From Mycobacterium palustre (GTDB taxonomy: Bacteria > Actinomycetota > Actinomycetes > Mycobacteriales > Mycobacteriaceae): 64,000 bases of DNA. The stretch lies in assembly GCF_002101785.1 (NCBI RefSeq), contig NZ_LQPJ01000091.1:23615-87614 (forward strand). The letters run 5' to 3'. The notes beneath the pieces are model-generated. The model had not been told where the DNA came from, searched no databases, and was given only the letters and a program-made list of their open reading frames with translations. Below are positions 23,925-34,609 of the stretch, piece after piece. Within the stretch, counting starts at the first letter, position 1, and each line of letters opens with the position of its first letter. A program made the translations under genes and the position numbers.

Positions 23925-25049
23925 GTGTCCGATCCGCTCGACTTCGACGAGCTACGAGCCGCGGGAATCGCCAACCCGCGCGAGCGGGCCGACCTGATCA
24001 AGTACCTAATCGGGCTGGGCTTCACCGTCGACGAGATGGCCGAGGCCGAACGCCGCGGGCGGCTGTTCGGGCTTGCCGGCGACGTCCTGGCCTGGTCCGG
24101 ACGCCCGGTCTACACGCTGCAGGCCGCCGCCGACCAACTCGGTTTGTCGGCCGAGGACGTGGCGCACGCCTGGGCCTTGCTGGGCCTGACGGTCGCCGGC
24201 CCCGACGTTCCGGCGCTCAGCCAGGCCGACGTCGACGCGCTGTCGACGTGGGTCAGCCTCAAGGCGGTGGTGGGCGAGGACGGCGCACACGGCCTGCTGC
24301 GCGTGCTCGGCGCCGCGATGGCCCGCCTGGCCGAGGCCGAGGGGACGTTGATCCGCGCCGGCACGCCGGACATCCAGATGAACTACACCCACGACGAGCT
24401 CGCCACGGCGCAGGCCTACCGCTCGGTCGCCGAGTTCATCCCCCGCCTCGGGTCTTTGATCGACGTGGTGCACCGCCACCACTTGACCAGCGCCCGAACC
24501 TATTTCGAGGGCGTGCTGCTCGGCACGTCGGCGACCGTGGTGTGCGGCGTCGGTTTCGCCGACCTGTCCAGCTTCACCGCGTTGACCCAGGCGCTCACGC
24601 CCGCGGAGCTGTCGAACCTGCTCACCGAGTTCGGCGCCACCGTCGCCGATGTCGTGCACCGCGCCGGCGGGCGGGTGGTGAAGTTCATCGGCGACGCCGT
24701 GATGTGGGTGTCGTCGTCGCCCGAGCGGCTCGCCAGGGCCGCGCTCGACCTCGTCGACCACCCGCGGGCGCGCGAGGCGGGCCTGCACGTGCGCGCCGGC
24801 CTGGCGCACGGCGCGGTGCTGGCCATCAACGGCGACTACTTCGGCATCCCGGTCAACCTGGCCGCCCGGCTGGTGGCGGCCGCGGCACCCGGCCAGATCC
24901 TGGCGGCGGCCGAGGTCCGCGACGCGTTGCCCGACTGGCCCGCGCGCGGCCAGGCACCGTTGACGCTCAAGGGGTTTGACGACCCCGTCGCCGCCTTCGA
25001 CCTGCACGTCGGTGACCGAGAGGGCACCGACGGCGCACCCGGTGACTAG
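23925..25049 (+). CDS. Class III adenylyl cyclase with N-terminal regulatory domain, Rv2212-like
   Basis: Makes cAMP from ATP. 374 aa; the M. tuberculosis orthologue Rv2212 is described as pH- and fatty-acid-responsive. The N-terminal regulatory domain (about 1-160) begins [20 protein letters not shown]. The catalytic domain (about 200-365) retains all class III residues: metal Asp213 (FADLSSFT) and Asp257 (KFIGDAVM), adenine-specifying Lys253 and Asp304, and transition-state Asn311 and Arg315 (NLAARL). No membrane segment, so cytosolic. GTG start. It leads into pepB with 11 bp between, so the two are probably co-transcribed. Confidence 0.93.
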   Translation: MSDPLDFDELRAAGIANPRERADLIKYLIGLGFTVDEMAEAERRGRLFGLAGDVLAWSGRPVYTLQAAADQLGLSAEDVAHAWALLGLTVAGPDVPALSQADVDALSTWVSLKAVVGEDGAHGLLRVLGAAMARLAEAEGTLIRAGTPDIQMNYTHDELATAQAYRSVAEFIPRLGSLIDVVHRHHLTSARTYFEGVLLGTSATVVCGVGFADLSSFTALTQALTPAELSNLLTEFGATVADVVHRAGGRVVKFIGDAVMWVSSSPERLARAALDLVDHPRAREAGLHVRAGLAHGAVLAINGDYFGIPVNLAARLVAAAAPGQILAAAEVRDALPDWPARGQAPLTLKGFDDPVAAFDLHVGDREGTDGAPGD

Positions 25050-25060
25050 GGTGGTTTGCC

Positions 25061-26620
25061 GTGACCACCGAACCTGGCTACCAATCCCCCATCGTCAACG
25101 TCGCCACCTCGCTGCCGAAACGCGGCGCGGGCGGCGCGGTCTTGCTGGTGCCGGTCGTCTCGACCGGCGACGACGACCGGCCGGGCGCCGCCGTGGCGGC
25201 GGCCGAACCGTTCTTGCCCGCCGAGGCGGTCGGCGAGATCGAGGCGGCCCTGCGCGCGCTGGAGGCCACCGGCGGCAGCGAACAGGTGCACCGGTTGGTG
25301 GTGCCGTCGCTGCCCGTGGCCAGCGTCCTGACGATCGGCCTGGGCAAGCCGCGATCCGAGTGGCCGGCCGACACCGTGCGTCGGGCGGCCGGCGTGGCGG
25401 CGCGGTCGCTGGGCGGCGCCGAGGCGGTGATCACCACGCTCGGCGAGCTGCCCGGCGACGGCGCGCGCTCGGCCGCCGTGGAGGGTCTGATCCTGGGCAG
25501 CTACCGGTTCACCGAGTTCCGCACCGACAAGACCGCCCCCAAAGACAAGGGGCTGCGCCGGATCACCGTGCTGGCCTCCGAAACCGGGCGAGCCAAGCAG
25601 GCCAAGGACGAAGCCGCCCACGGCGCGGCCGTGGCGACGGCGGTCGCCACCGCGCGTGACCTCGTCAACACTCCCCCAAGCCACCTGTTTCCCGCCGAAT
25701 TAGCAAGGCGTGCAAAGGAATTGGGCGAATCCGTCGGGCTCGAGGTCGAGGTGCTCGACGAGAAGGCGCTGCAGAAGGGCGGCTACGGCGGGATCATCGG
25801 CGTCGGCCAGGGATCGTCGCGCCCGCCGCGTCTGGTGCGGCTGACCCACCGGGGCTCGCGGCTGGCCAAGAAGCCCAAGCACGCGAAGCGGGTGGCGTTG
25901 ATCGGCAAGGGCGTCACGTTCGACACCGGCGGCATCTCGATCAAGCCGGCCGCGTCGATGCACTGCATGACCTCCGACATGGCCGGCGCCGCCGCGGTGA
26001 TCGCGACCGTCGCGCTGGCCGCGCAGACAAGGCTGCCCATCGACGTGATCGCCACCGTCCCGATCGCCGAGAACATGCCGTCCGCGACGGCGCAGCGCCC
26101 CGGCGACGTGCTGACCCAGTACGGCGGCACCACGGTCGAGGTGCTCAACACCGACGCCGAGGGCCGGCTGATCCTGGCCGACGCCATCGTGCGGGCCTGC
26201 GAGGACAACCCGGACTACCTGATCGAGACCTCCACGCTGACCGGCGCGCAGACGGTGGCGCTGGGCGCCCGGATACCGGGGGTGATGGGCAGCGACGAGT
26301 TCCGCGACCGGGTGGCCGCGATCTCGCAGCGGGTGGGCGAGAACGGGTGGCCGATGCCGCTGCCCGACGAGCTCAAGGAGGACCTGAAGTCCACGGTGGC
26401 CGACCTGGCCAACGTCAGCAATCAGCGCTTCGCCGGCATGCTGGTGGCCGGGGTGTTCCTGCGCGAGTTCGTCGCCGACGGGGTCGAATGGGCGCACATC
26501 GACGTCGCCGGCCCCGCCTACAACACCGGAAGCCCGTGGGGTTACACGCCCAAGGGCGCCAGCGGCGTGCCCACCCGGACCATGTTCGCCGTGCTCGAAG
26601 ACATCGCCGCGAACGGCTGA
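25061..26620 (+). CDS. pepB: Leucyl aminopeptidase (M17)
   Basis: Di-metal cytosolic exopeptidase removing N-terminal residues. 519 aa (515 in M. tuberculosis). The metal and catalytic motifs are complete: [15 protein letters not shown] near residue 285, SDMAGAAAV near 307 and NTDAEGRL at 363-370. The N-terminal macro-like domain (1-190) is more variable. GTG start 25061, 11 bp after the cyclase stop. Convergent with the frameshifted oxidoreductase gene, 10 bp apart. Confidence 0.95.
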   Translation: MTTEPGYQSPIVNVATSLPKRGAGGAVLLVPVVSTGDDDRPGAAVAAAEPFLPAEAVGEIEAALRALEATGGSEQVHRLVVPSLPVASVLTIGLGKPRSEWPADTVRRAAGVAARSLGGAEAVITTLGELPGDGARSAAVEGLILGSYRFTEFRTDKTAPKDKGLRRITVLASETGRAKQAKDEAAHGAAVATAVATARDLVNTPPSHLFPAELARRAKELGESVGLEVEVLDEKALQKGGYGGIIGVGQGSSRPPRLVRLTHRGSRLAKKPKHAKRVALIGKGVTFDTGGISIKPAASMHCMTSDMAGAAAVIATVALAAQTRLPIDVIATVPIAENMPSATAQRPGDVLTQYGGTTVEVLNTDAEGRLILADAIVRACEDNPDYLIETSTLTGAQTVALGARIPGVMGSDEFRDRVAAISQRVGENGWPMPLPDELKEDLKSTVADLANVSNQRFAGMLVAGVFLREFVADGVEWAHIDVAGPAYNTGSPWGYTPKGASGVPTRTMFAVLEDIAANG

Positions 26621-26630
26621 CCGCCGAGCG

Positions 26631-28224
26631 TCACCGCGTCAGCAGCGAGATCACGGCCCGGCTCAGCTTGCGGCGCGGCCAGCCGCCGACGCCGGCGGCG
26701 GCCAGCGCGGCGTTGGCCGCGTTGCGCCCGCAGGCGCCGTGCACCGAGCCTCCCGGCGAGGCCGACGCGCTGCCCAGATACAGCCCCTCGACCGGGGTTT
26801 CGGCGCGCCCCAGCCCCGGGGCCGGGCGGAAGACCAGCATCTGTTGCAGCTGCGCGGTCCCGCCGTTGAGGGCGCCCAGGTGCAGGTTGGCGTCGCTGGC
26901 CTCCAGGTCCGACGGGCGTTGCACGAACCGGTCGGCCACCGCCGCACCGAAGCCGGGAGCGTGGTCCTCGATCACCTGGTCCACCGACTTGGCCAGCTGC
27001 TCGGCCGATGCGTCGTCGGCGACGTAGCGCGGCAAATGGGTGTAGGCCCAGACGCTTTCGGTGCCCGCCGGTGACCTGCTCGGGTCCGCGGTGGTGGTCT
27101 GGCCGAGCAGCATGAACGGGTTGTGGGGCACCACGCGGGTGTTCAGGTCGGCCATCCAGCGCACCAGCCCGTCGGCGTCGGCGCCCAAGTGCACGGTGCC
27201 CACCTTGCGCAGGGTTTCCGCCCGCCACGGGATGGGCCCGTTCAGCGCGTAGTTGACCTTGACCACCGGCGGGTCCCACTCGTAGTGCTGCAACTCGCGG
27301 CGCATGCCCGCCGGAACGCAATCGGCGGGCAGCATGTCGCAAAATAGCCGCGGCGCGCTCACGTCGGCCACGATCGCCCGCCGCGCCCGCACCGTGCGGC
27401 CCCCGCTCGTCGTCACGCCGACCGCCCGCCCCCCCGTGCACCAGCACGCGGGACACGTTGTGGTTGCACTCGATTCGCGCGCCGGCCGAGCGGGCGCGAC
27501 GCACCAGCGCGGCCGTCAGCTGTCCCGAGCCGCCGACGGGCACCGGCCAGCCGTGGTCCTGCGCCAGCATCGTCATCAGGAAGCCCATCGCGCCGCTGAC
27601 GGGCGCGTCCGGGGGGACGTCGGTGTGCATCGCGTTGCCCAGCAACAGCACTCGGGGACCGTCGCCGACGAACAACTGCCTGGCCAAGGTGTTGGCCGGC
27701 TGCACCAACAGCCGCGCCAGCCGAACCGCGTCGCCCGTGCCGAGCTTGAGCAGCAGCCGCAACATCGGGCCCACCGGCGGAAACGGCGCCAGCATGGCGT
27801 CGAGCAACGGCGCCTTGATCTTGTTCCACAGCTCCACCACGCGCCACCAGTTGTCGCCGTCGGCGGCCTCGCGGCGCGCCAATTCCGTTGCGGTGCGGGC
27901 CGGGTCGCGGTAGATGACGGGCGGGTCGTCGTCGGCCGCGCCGCGCGGGTGACCCACCACCACCGGCGCGTGCGACCACCGCAGCCCGTGATCCTCCAGC
28001 GCCATCGCCCTCATCGCCGGGGAGGCCACCGTCATCGGGTAAAAGGAGCTGAACAGGTCGGTGACGTATCCGGGGGTCAGCTCGGCGCTGCGCACCGCAC
28101 CGCCCGGCTCGGGCTGCGCCTCGAGCACCAGCACGTCCCAGCCCGCGTCGGCCAGCATCGAGGCGGCGACGAGCCCGTGGTGTCCGGCCCCGATGACGAC
28201 GGCGTCGGCCGTCTCGGTGGCCAT
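26631..28224 (-). pseudogene. CrtI-like FAD-dependent oxidoreductase, split by a frameshift
   Basis: The N-terminal part (28224 down to about 27427) opens with a Rossmann FAD motif, VVIGAGHHGLVAASMLADAG, as in phytoene desaturase/carotenoid isomerase-type oxidoreductases. The C-terminal part (to 26631) continues in another frame and ends with the family's FAD-binding region GLYLGSASASPGGSVHGACG. The two join at a run of seven C (27429-27435, G on the coding strand). Removing one G gives an uninterrupted 530-aa protein through VLVHGGRAVGVTTSGGRT, with no other lesion. Either a sequencing error, a phase-variable tract or a recent pseudogene. As read, translation runs about 280 out-of-frame residues to a stop at 26542, inside pepB antisense. 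The partner SRPBCC gene lies 3 bp upstream. Confidence 0.8.
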
Positions 28225-28227
28225 GTC

Positions 28228-28695
28228 CTATTTGACCTGGCTCGGCTCGAGGCGTTCGGCGAGCGCGGTCAACCGCAACAGGCATTCGCGGTTGCGCGGA
28301 TGCGCGGCGGCCAAAGCCAGCTGGTTGGGAATGAGCTTGATCGGCCCCTCGACCGGCACCTCGATCATTTCGATCCGGCAGCCACCGTCGGCAATGTCAC
28401 TGAGCCGCAACGTGATCCGCGCCTCTCCGAACCACCCGAGGCCCGCCCGCAGGACGAGTTCCTCACCGCGGGTGCAACTTTCGACCGTCGTCTGGTCGCT
28501 GATCACCAACGGCCACACCCCGATGGAGTGCTTGATGGCCGAACCCGGCTGCGGCCAATTCGGGTCGACCGCGCGGGTCCGGCTGTTGCCCACCACCCAT
28601 TGCGCATACGTCCATCCGTTTGCCATCGCGTCCCAGACTTGTTGTCGCGACGCCCGCACCTCGCGGACCGCGGCCATCTTTTCGATCGCCGTCAT
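28228..28695 (-). CDS. SRPBCC (START-like) polyketide cyclase/dehydrase family protein
   Basis: 155 aa helix-grip protein, a small-molecule binding fold. It starts KMAAVREVRASRQQVWDAMANGWTYAQW, the family's opening strand and helix, and has WPLVISDQTTVESCTRGEELVL mid-protein. No signal peptide. It lies 3 bp upstream of the CrtI-like oxidoreductase, so it is probably in one operon and may present or modify a hydrophobic substrate for it (inference). Absent from this place in M. tuberculosis as far as I recall. Confidence 0.8.
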   Translation of the reverse strand: MTAIEKMAAVREVRASRQQVWDAMANGWTYAQWVVGNSRTRAVDPNWPQPGSAIKHSIGVWPLVISDQTTVESCTRGEELVLRAGLGWFGEARITLRLSDIADGGCRIEMIEVPVEGPIKLIPNQLALAAAHPRNRECLLRLTALAERLEPSQVK

Positions 28696-28841
28696 TTGAA
28701 GAATCCTTTCGCACCGGCCTGACGCCTACGGATACCCCGGCGGGCCAAAACCATGCCTCCGCCCCGGGCGGCGCGGGTTTAGGGGGCGTGGCCGGTGGTT
28801 ACTACGGTGTCACACCATTGGCATTCGACAGGAGGCAAACA

Positions 28842-29183
28842 GTGACTGTCCGACGGTTGATCATCGCGGTGGGCGCCGTGCTCTTGCTGGCCGGCGTGAT
28901 CGGGTTGCTGGTGCCGGTGTCGGTATCGGACAACAACGGCACGTCCGTTTCGTGCGGAAACGGGATCGCCACGGACTTGTCGAGTGCGCGCAGCGCCAAC
29001 GAGAAGAACGGCTCGAACATTCCGGTCCTGAACCAGGTCATCCCGCACACCGACTTCGTGGCGCAGTGCCAATCGTCGGTCGGCACCCGGCGGTCGTGGA
29101 CCATCCCGCTGGCGGTCATCGGGGTGCTGGCGATCGGCGGCGCCCTGGTGGTGCGGCGAACGACCGGGTCCCGAGCGGTTTAG
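28842..29183 (+). CDS. Small two-helix membrane protein
   Basis: 113 aa with an N-terminal helix (about 6-27, LIIAVGAVLLLAGVIGLLVPV) and a C-terminal helix (about 86-104). The roughly 55-residue loop between them, probably outside, holds two cysteines (SVSCGNG and VAQCQSS) that could form a disulfide. GTG start 28842 has a perfect AGGAGG at 28830-28835, 6 nt away. It is divergent from the SRPBCC gene and convergent with ephD. No recognised family; similar small proteins with this topology exist in mycobacteria. Confidence 0.75.
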   Translation: MTVRRLIIAVGAVLLLAGVIGLLVPVSVSDNNGTSVSCGNGIATDLSSARSANEKNGSNIPVLNQVIPHTDFVAQCQSSVGTRRSWTIPLAVIGVLAIGGALVVRRTTGSRAV

Positions 29184-29201
29184 CGGCGCCCTGGCGGCGG
29201 C

Positions 29202-30974
29202 TCAGATCACCTTGATCCGCGCGGTGCTGCGCAGCGCCTGCGGCGCCACGCGGGAAACCCCGTAGACGGCATACGCCTCCGGCGCGACGGGCCGGATCGG
29301 CTTGTTCTTGCTGACCGACGACAGGATCGCCGCGGCGACCTTGTCCGGGCCGTAGTGGCGCAGCGCGAACAACCGGCCCAGCTGGCCCCGCCGGCCGTCG
29401 ACCGTCTCGCTCTTGCCCGCGGGGGCGTAGAACCGGGTGGTGTTGATGATGTTGGTGTTGATGACGCCGGGGCAGATCGTGGTCAGCCCGACGCCCGCGG
29501 CGTCGAGCTCGGCGCGCAGGCAATCCGAGAACATGTAGGTCGCGGCCTTGGAGGTGCAGTACGCGCTCAGCGACTGCAGCGGGACGTAGGCGGCCATCGA
29601 CGCCACGTTGACGATGTGGCCGCCGGTGCCGCGCTCGACCAGGCGCCGGCCGAACGACCGGCAGCCGTTGACCACGCCGCCCAGGTTGATGTCGATCACC
29701 CGGTCGAACTCCTCGGCCGGGGTGTCGAGGAATCCGCCGGCGTGGCCGACGCCGGCGTTGTTGACGACGATGTCGGGCACGCCGTGTTCGGCGCTGATCC
29801 GTTCGGCGAACGCCTCGACCGCCTCGCCGTCGGACACGTCGAGCACGTACGGGTGCGCCACGCCGCCGCGGGCGACGATCTCGGCCGCGGTCTCCTTGAC
29901 GGTGGCCTCGTTGACGTCGCTGACCACCAGCTCGGCACCGGCGCGGGCGAACGCGTAGGCGGTCTCGCGGCCGATGCCGCTGCCGGCGCCGGTCACGGCC
30001 ACCAGGGTGTCGCCGAACTGTCCGCGCGGCCGCCCCACCTCGGCGCGCAACATCGCACGGCTTGGCCGCTTGCCCTCAACCAGGTCGGCGAAGTCGTGTA
30101 CCGCGGCCGCCATCACCTGCGGGTGTGACATCGGGGAGAAGTGGCCCGCCCTGATGTCGCGGCGCCACAGCCGCGGCACCCAGCGCGGCGTGACGTCGTA
30201 GCCGTGGGGCCGCACATAGGGGTCTTTGGTGTTGACGATGAGCTGCACCGGCACGTCGACGACGTGGATCGGGCGCTTGCGGGAGAACGAGCGAAAGTAG
30301 TTGGCGGGATAGGTCTTTACCGAATGGGCGGCGTCCCGGGCCAATTGCGCGGAGTGATGGATGTTGTCGTCGGGGACGTGGCCGACGATGGCGCGGCGCA
30401 CCGGCGCCACCGACAACGCCAGTCGCAGCGCCAGCGGCGCCAGCACCGGGATCGAGAACAACACCATGTAGCTCAGCCGCAGCGCCTGGCTCAGGGCCCG
30501 GGCGAACCTCCGGGGGCGCCAGGGCCGGCGCAGGCCGCCGAGAATGTAGTCGACGAGGTGGTCCTGGCTCGGGCCCGACACCGACGTGAACGACGCGACC
30601 CGGTCGCCGGCGCCGGGGCGGGTGAGGTATTCCCACACCCCGACCGAACCCCAGTCGTGGCCCAGCACGTGCACCGGCCGGCCGGGGCTCAGCTCGGAGA
30701 TCACCGCCTGGAAGTCGTCGGCGAACCGGGCCATGGTGTAGGCGGACACCGGCTTGGGCACCGACGACATGCCGACGCCGCGGTTGTCGTAGCGGACGAT
30801 CCGGAACCGCTCGGCCAGCAGCGGCACCACCCCGTCCCAGAGCACGTGCGAGTCGGGGAACCCGTGCACCAGGACGACGGTCGGGCCGTCGGGATCGCCC
30901 TCTTCGTATACCGCGATGCGGGCGCCGTCGGTGCTGTCAACGAACCGCTGGGGTGCCTGTGGTGTTGCCGGCAT
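29202..30974 (-). CDS. ephD: Epoxide hydrolase / short-chain dehydrogenase fusion EphD
   Basis: 590 aa, close to M. tuberculosis EphD (592). The N-terminal alpha/beta-hydrolase domain (about 1-300) has HGFPDSHVLWDG and the nucleophile Asp107 in GHDWGSVG. The C-terminal SDR domain (about 318-590) has the cofactor motif TGAGSGIGRETA, VNNAGVGHAGG and the catalytic YCTSK. In M. tuberculosis EphD is reported to act on epoxy mycolates when keto-mycolates are made. ATG 30974 is preceded by GGAGG (4 nt); the longer frame has no homology. Confidence 0.94.
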   Translation of the reverse strand: MPATPQAPQRFVDSTDGARIAVYEEGDPDGPTVVLVHGFPDSHVLWDGVVPLLAERFRIVRYDNRGVGMSSVPKPVSAYTMARFADDFQAVISELSPGRPVHVLGHDWGSVGVWEYLTRPGAGDRVASFTSVSGPSQDHLVDYILGGLRRPWRPRRFARALSQALRLSYMVLFSIPVLAPLALRLALSVAPVRRAIVGHVPDDNIHHSAQLARDAAHSVKTYPANYFRSFSRKRPIHVVDVPVQLIVNTKDPYVRPHGYDVTPRWVPRLWRRDIRAGHFSPMSHPQVMAAAVHDFADLVEGKRPSRAMLRAEVGRPRGQFGDTLVAVTGAGSGIGRETAYAFARAGAELVVSDVNEATVKETAAEIVARGGVAHPYVLDVSDGEAVEAFAERISAEHGVPDIVVNNAGVGHAGGFLDTPAEEFDRVIDINLGGVVNGCRSFGRRLVERGTGGHIVNVASMAAYVPLQSLSAYCTSKAATYMFSDCLRAELDAAGVGLTTICPGVINTNIINTTRFYAPAGKSETVDGRRGQLGRLFALRHYGPDKVAAAILSSVSKNKPIRPVAPEAYAVYGVSRVAPQALRSTARIKVI

Positions 30975-31145
30975 CGAACCTCCGCGCACGAGCTTGCAGT
31001 GGCCACACCGTAGCAAGCACGATCCGGCCGGGATGGCGGCCCGAGACGGTCCGCCCTGGATGCGTGCCGACAGACGCGCAGTGACAGGATAGTTTTGGAT
31101 TGTTCGACCCGCCCCGACCCACGAGCGATCGAGGAGTCAAAAGAG

Positions 31146-32933
31146 ATGCCCTTCTCCGTCCAGATGCCGGCACTCGGTGAGAGCGTCACCGAGGGGACGG
31201 TCACGCGCTGGCTCAAGCAGGAAGGCGACACGGTCGAACTCGACGAGCCGCTCGTCGAGGTGTCCACCGACAAGGTCGACACCGAAATCCCGTCCCCCGC
31301 CGCGGGTGTGCTGACCAAGATCATCGCCCAAGAGGACGACACCGTCGAGGTCGGCGGCGACCTGGCCGTCATCGGGGACGCCGGGGAAGAGCCGCGGGGC
31401 CAGCCGGAAGCCCCGAGCCAGTCCGAGCCGCCCAGCCAACCGGGACCCCAGGAGCAGCCGGAACCCGAGGCCCAGGCTCAGCCCGAGCCCGAACCGGCGG
31501 CGCCGCAGGCCTCGGGGGGTGGCGATTCCGGTGACGGGCAGCCGGTGCTGATGCCCGAGCTGGGTGAGTCGGTGGCCGAGGGCACTGTGACCCGCTGGCT
31601 AAAGAAGGTCGGGGATTCGGTCCAGGTCGACGAGGCGCTGGTGGAGGTGTCCACCGACAAGGTGGACACCGAGATCCCGTCCCCGGTCGCCGGCGTCCTG
31701 CTCAGCATCACCGCCGAGGAAGACGCCACCGTGCCGGTCGGCGGCGAGTTGGCCCGCATCGGCGCCGGTTCGCAGGCCGGCGCGCCGCCGGCTCCCACGC
31801 CGGCAGCCCAGCCCGAGGCCAAGCCGGAACCGAAACCGGAACCCAAGCCCGAACCGGCCGCCGGGCCCGCCCCGGAGCCCAGGCCGGAGCCGAAGCCCCA
31901 GCCCACGGCCGAGCCCGCGCCCGCGCCGAAGGCCGAGCCCGCCCCGGCCCGACCGGCGGCCGAATCGGGGCCCGACGGGGCGCCGTACGTCACCCCGCTG
32001 GTGCGAAAGCTGGCCGCCGAGAACAACATCGACCTCGCCCAGGTCAAGGGCACCGGGGTGGGTGGTCGCATCCGCAAGCAGGACGTGCTCGCCGCGGCCG
32101 AGCAGAAGAAGGCGCCGCCGGCACCGGCGCCGGCCGCCGCGGCGCCAACGGTCGACGGCGGTAAGGCCGCTCCCCGGCCCGCGCCGACTCCGGCGCCCGC
32201 GTTGGCCCACCTGCGCGGCACCACCCAGAAGGCCAGCCGGATCCGTCAGATCACCGCGGCCAAGACCCGCGAGTCGCTGCAGGCCACGGCCCAGCTCACC
32301 CAGACCCACGAAGTCGACATGACCAAGATCGTGGCGTTGCGGGCCAAGGCCAAGGCCGCGTTCGCCGAACGCGAGGGGGTGAACCTGACCTTCCTGCCGT
32401 TCATCGCCCGCGCGGTCATCGACGCCCTCAAGATCCACCCCAACATCAACGCCAGCTACAACGAGGAAACCAAGGAGATCACCTACTACGACGCCGAGCA
32501 CCTCGGCTTCGCGGTGGACACCGAGCAGGGCCTGCTCTCCCCCGTCGTGCACAACGCCGGTGACCTGTCGCTGGCGGGGCTGGCCCGGGCGATCGCCGAC
32601 ATCGCCGAACGCGCCCGGTCCGGCAACCTCAAGCCCGACGAGCTGTCCGGCGGCACGTTCACGATCACCAACATCGGCAGCCAGGGCGCGTTGTTCGACA
32701 CCCCGATCCTGGTGCCGCCGCAGGCCGCCATGCTGGGCACCGGGGCGATCGTCAAACGGCCGCGCGTGGTGGTCGACGAATTCGGCAACGAATCCATCGG
32801 GGTCCGCTCGGTGTGCTACCTGCCGCTCACCTACGACCACCGTCTGATCGACGGCGCCGACGCCGGACGTTTCCTCACCACGATCAAGCACCGGCTCGAA
32901 GAGGGAGCGTTCGAGGCCGACTTGGGGTTTTAG
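31146..32933 (+). CDS. dlaT: Dihydrolipoamide acyltransferase (E2) DlaT
   Basis: E2 of pyruvate dehydrogenase and, in mycobacteria, part of the Lpd-dependent peroxynitrite reductase. 595 aa, about 40 longer than M. tuberculosis DlaT (553). Two lipoyl domains carry lysines 43 and 172 in STDKVDTE. The linker between the second lipoyl domain and the E1/E3-binding domain (about 215-275) is an expanded Pro/Glu/Lys repeat ([10 protein letters not shown] type). The peripheral-subunit-binding domain is near 278-315, and the catalytic domain ends with His565 in [12 protein letters not shown] 31146 follows GAGGAG. It heads the lipoate block, with lipB and lipA downstream. Confidence 0.95.
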   Translation: MPFSVQMPALGESVTEGTVTRWLKQEGDTVELDEPLVEVSTDKVDTEIPSPAAGVLTKIIAQEDDTVEVGGDLAVIGDAGEEPRGQPEAPSQSEPPSQPGPQEQPEPEAQAQPEPEPAAPQASGGGDSGDGQPVLMPELGESVAEGTVTRWLKKVGDSVQVDEALVEVSTDKVDTEIPSPVAGVLLSITAEEDATVPVGGELARIGAGSQAGAPPAPTPAAQPEAKPEPKPEPKPEPAAGPAPEPRPEPKPQPTAEPAPAPKAEPAPARPAAESGPDGAPYVTPLVRKLAAENNIDLAQVKGTGVGGRIRKQDVLAAAEQKKAPPAPAPAAAAPTVDGGKAAPRPAPTPAPALAHLRGTTQKASRIRQITAAKTRESLQATAQLTQTHEVDMTKIVALRAKAKAAFAEREGVNLTFLPFIARAVIDALKIHPNINASYNEETKEITYYDAEHLGFAVDTEQGLLSPVVHNAGDLSLAGLARAIADIAERARSGNLKPDELSGGTFTITNIGSQGALFDTPILVPPQAAMLGTGAIVKRPRVVVDEFGNESIGVRSVCYLPLTYDHRLIDGADAGRFLTTIKHRLEEGAFEADLGF

Positions 32934-32948
32934 GGGGATTAGACAACA

Positions 32949-33860
32949 GTGCCGAAGGCGGCCATCGCCATTGCCGGCTCGTCCGGCCTGATCGGCTCGG
33001 CCTTGGCCGCGGCGCTGCGGGCCGCCGACCACCGGGTGCTGCGCATCGTGCGGCGCACGCCGGCGAATGCCGAGGAATTGCACTGGAATCCCGAAAGCGG
33101 CGAGTTCGATCCCGACGCGCTGGCCGACGTCGACGCCGTCGTCAACCTGTGTGGCGTCAACGTCGGCCAGCGCCGGTGGTCGGGCGCGTTCAAGCAAAGC
33201 CTGCGCGACAGCCGCATCGGCCCCACCGAGGTGCTGGCCAACGCCGTCGCCGAGGCCGGCGTCGAAACACTGGTCAACGCCAGCGCCGTCGGCTACTACG
33301 GCAACACCAAGGACCGCGTCGTCGACGAAAACGCCAGGGCGGGAAGCGGTTTCCTGGCCCAGCTGTGCGAGGACTGGGAGGCCGCCACGCTGCCCGCCCA
33401 GTACGCCGGGGCCCGAGTGGTGCTGGCCCGCACCGGCCTGGTGCTGGCCCGCTCGGGCGGCGCGCTGCGCCGGCTGCGGCCGCTGTTTTCGTCCGGCCTG
33501 GGCGCCCGACTGGGCAGCGGCCGCCAATACATGTCGTGGATCAGCCTCGAAGACGAGGTGCGCGCGCTGCTGTTCGCGATCTCACACCCCTCGCTGTCGG
33601 GCCCGGTGAACCTGACCGGGCCCGCGCCGGTCACCAACGCCGAGTTCACCACCGCGTTCGGGCGCGCCGTGAACCGCCCGACCCCGTGGATGCTGCCCGG
33701 GTTCGCGGTGCGCGCCGCGCTCGGAGAGTTCGCCGACGAGGGACTGCTCATCGGTCAGCGCGCCATCCCGTCGGCGCTCGAGCGCGCCGGTTTCCAGTTC
33801 CACCACAACACGATTGGCGAGGCGCTCGAGTACGCCACCTCCCGCCACGACCCCGACTGA
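32949..33860 (+). CDS. SDR39U1-type NAD(P)-binding epimerase-like protein, Rv2216-like
   Basis: 303 aa (301 in M. tuberculosis Rv2216). Rossmann motif near the N-terminus ([17 protein letters not shown]), a short-chain-type body with [19 protein letters not shown] near residue 99, and a DUF1731-like C-terminal helix region ([23 protein letters not shown]). GTG start 32949, 15 bp after dlaT. It lies between dlaT and lipB in all mycobacteria I know, so co-transcription with lipoate metabolism is likely, but no substrate is known. Confidence 0.88.
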   Translation: MPKAAIAIAGSSGLIGSALAAALRAADHRVLRIVRRTPANAEELHWNPESGEFDPDALADVDAVVNLCGVNVGQRRWSGAFKQSLRDSRIGPTEVLANAVAEAGVETLVNASAVGYYGNTKDRVVDENARAGSGFLAQLCEDWEAATLPAQYAGARVVLARTGLVLARSGGALRRLRPLFSSGLGARLGSGRQYMSWISLEDEVRALLFAISHPSLSGPVNLTGPAPVTNAEFTTAFGRAVNRPTPWMLPGFAVRAALGEFADEGLLIGQRAIPSALERAGFQFHHNTIGEALEYATSRHDPD

Positions 33861-33907
33861 CCCCCGGCACCGACCATGGCGGGTGTCACGCGAGTAGCGT
33901 CGGCGAA

Positions 33908-34609
33908 GTGAGTGACTCCATCCGGTCGCAACCCACCGCGATCGACGTGCGCCAGCTGGACACCGTCGAATACCGCACCGCCTGGCGGCTGCAGCGCGAC
34001 CTCGCCGACGCCCGGGTCGCCGGCGGGCCCGACACGCTGCTGCTGCTGCAGCACCCGGCGGTCTACACCGCCGGGCGGCGCACCGAGCCGCACGAGCGCC
34101 CGGTGGACGGCACGCCCGTGGTCGACACCGACCGCGGCGGCAAGATCACCTGGCACGGCCCCGGCCAGCTGGTCGGTTACCCGATCATCGGGCTGGCCGA
34201 GCCGCTCGACGTGGTGAATTACGTTCGGCGCCTTGAGGAATCGCTGATCAAGGTGTGCGCCGATCTGGGCCTGGGCACGATCCGGGTGGACGGCCGCTCG
34301 GGGGTGTGGGTGCCGGGCGGTGGCGGGCGGCCGGCGCGCAAGGTGGCCGCCATCGGGGTGCGGGTGTCGCGCGCCACCACACTGCACGGGTTCGCGCTCA
34401 ACTGTGACTGCGATCTGGGGGCGTTCGGCGCCATCGTGCCGTGCGGCATCAGCGACGCCGGGGTGACGTCGCTGTCGGCCGAGCTGCACCGCGCCATCAC
34501 CGTCGACGACGTCCGCGCGGCCGTCGCGGCCGCGGTGTGCGACGCGCTGGACGGCGTCCTGCCGGTCCGGGACCATCACGAGGCCGCCCGCGTAGCATCG
34601 ACGATGTGA
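33908..34609 (+). CDS. lipB: Octanoyl-[acyl-carrier-protein]:protein N-octanoyltransferase
   Basis: Transfers octanoyl from ACP to lipoyl domains such as those of DlaT. 233 aa (230 in M. tuberculosis). The catalytic dyad residues are visible: Lys145 ([11 protein letters not shown]) and Cys179 (IVPCGISD). The substrate loop [19 protein letters not shown] at 74-92 is intact. A short glycine insert (GGGGRP) before Lys145 accounts for the extra length. GTG start 33908. The stop overlaps the GTG of lipA (GTGA). Confidence 0.95.
   Translation: MSDSIRSQPTAIDVRQLDTVEYRTAWRLQRDLADARVAGGPDTLLLLQHPAVYTAGRRTEPHERPVDGTPVVDTDRGGKITWHGPGQLVGYPIIGLAEPLDVVNYVRRLEESLIKVCADLGLGTIRVDGRSGVWVPGGGGRPARKVAAIGVRVSRATTLHGFALNCDCDLGAFGAIVPCGISDAGVTSLSAELHRAITVDDVRAAVAAAVCDALDGVLPVRDHHEAARVASTM

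Noticed and set aside
26542..27416. Out-of-frame extension of the CrtI-like N-terminal half as a true C-terminus
   Set aside because: After the G tract the translation is Arg/Gly-rich shadow, while the other frame carries the conserved FAD region.
31800..31960. Tandem DNA repeats suggesting a mobile or CRISPR-like array
   Set aside because: They are in-frame codons for the Pro-Glu-Lys linker of DlaT with no spacers.
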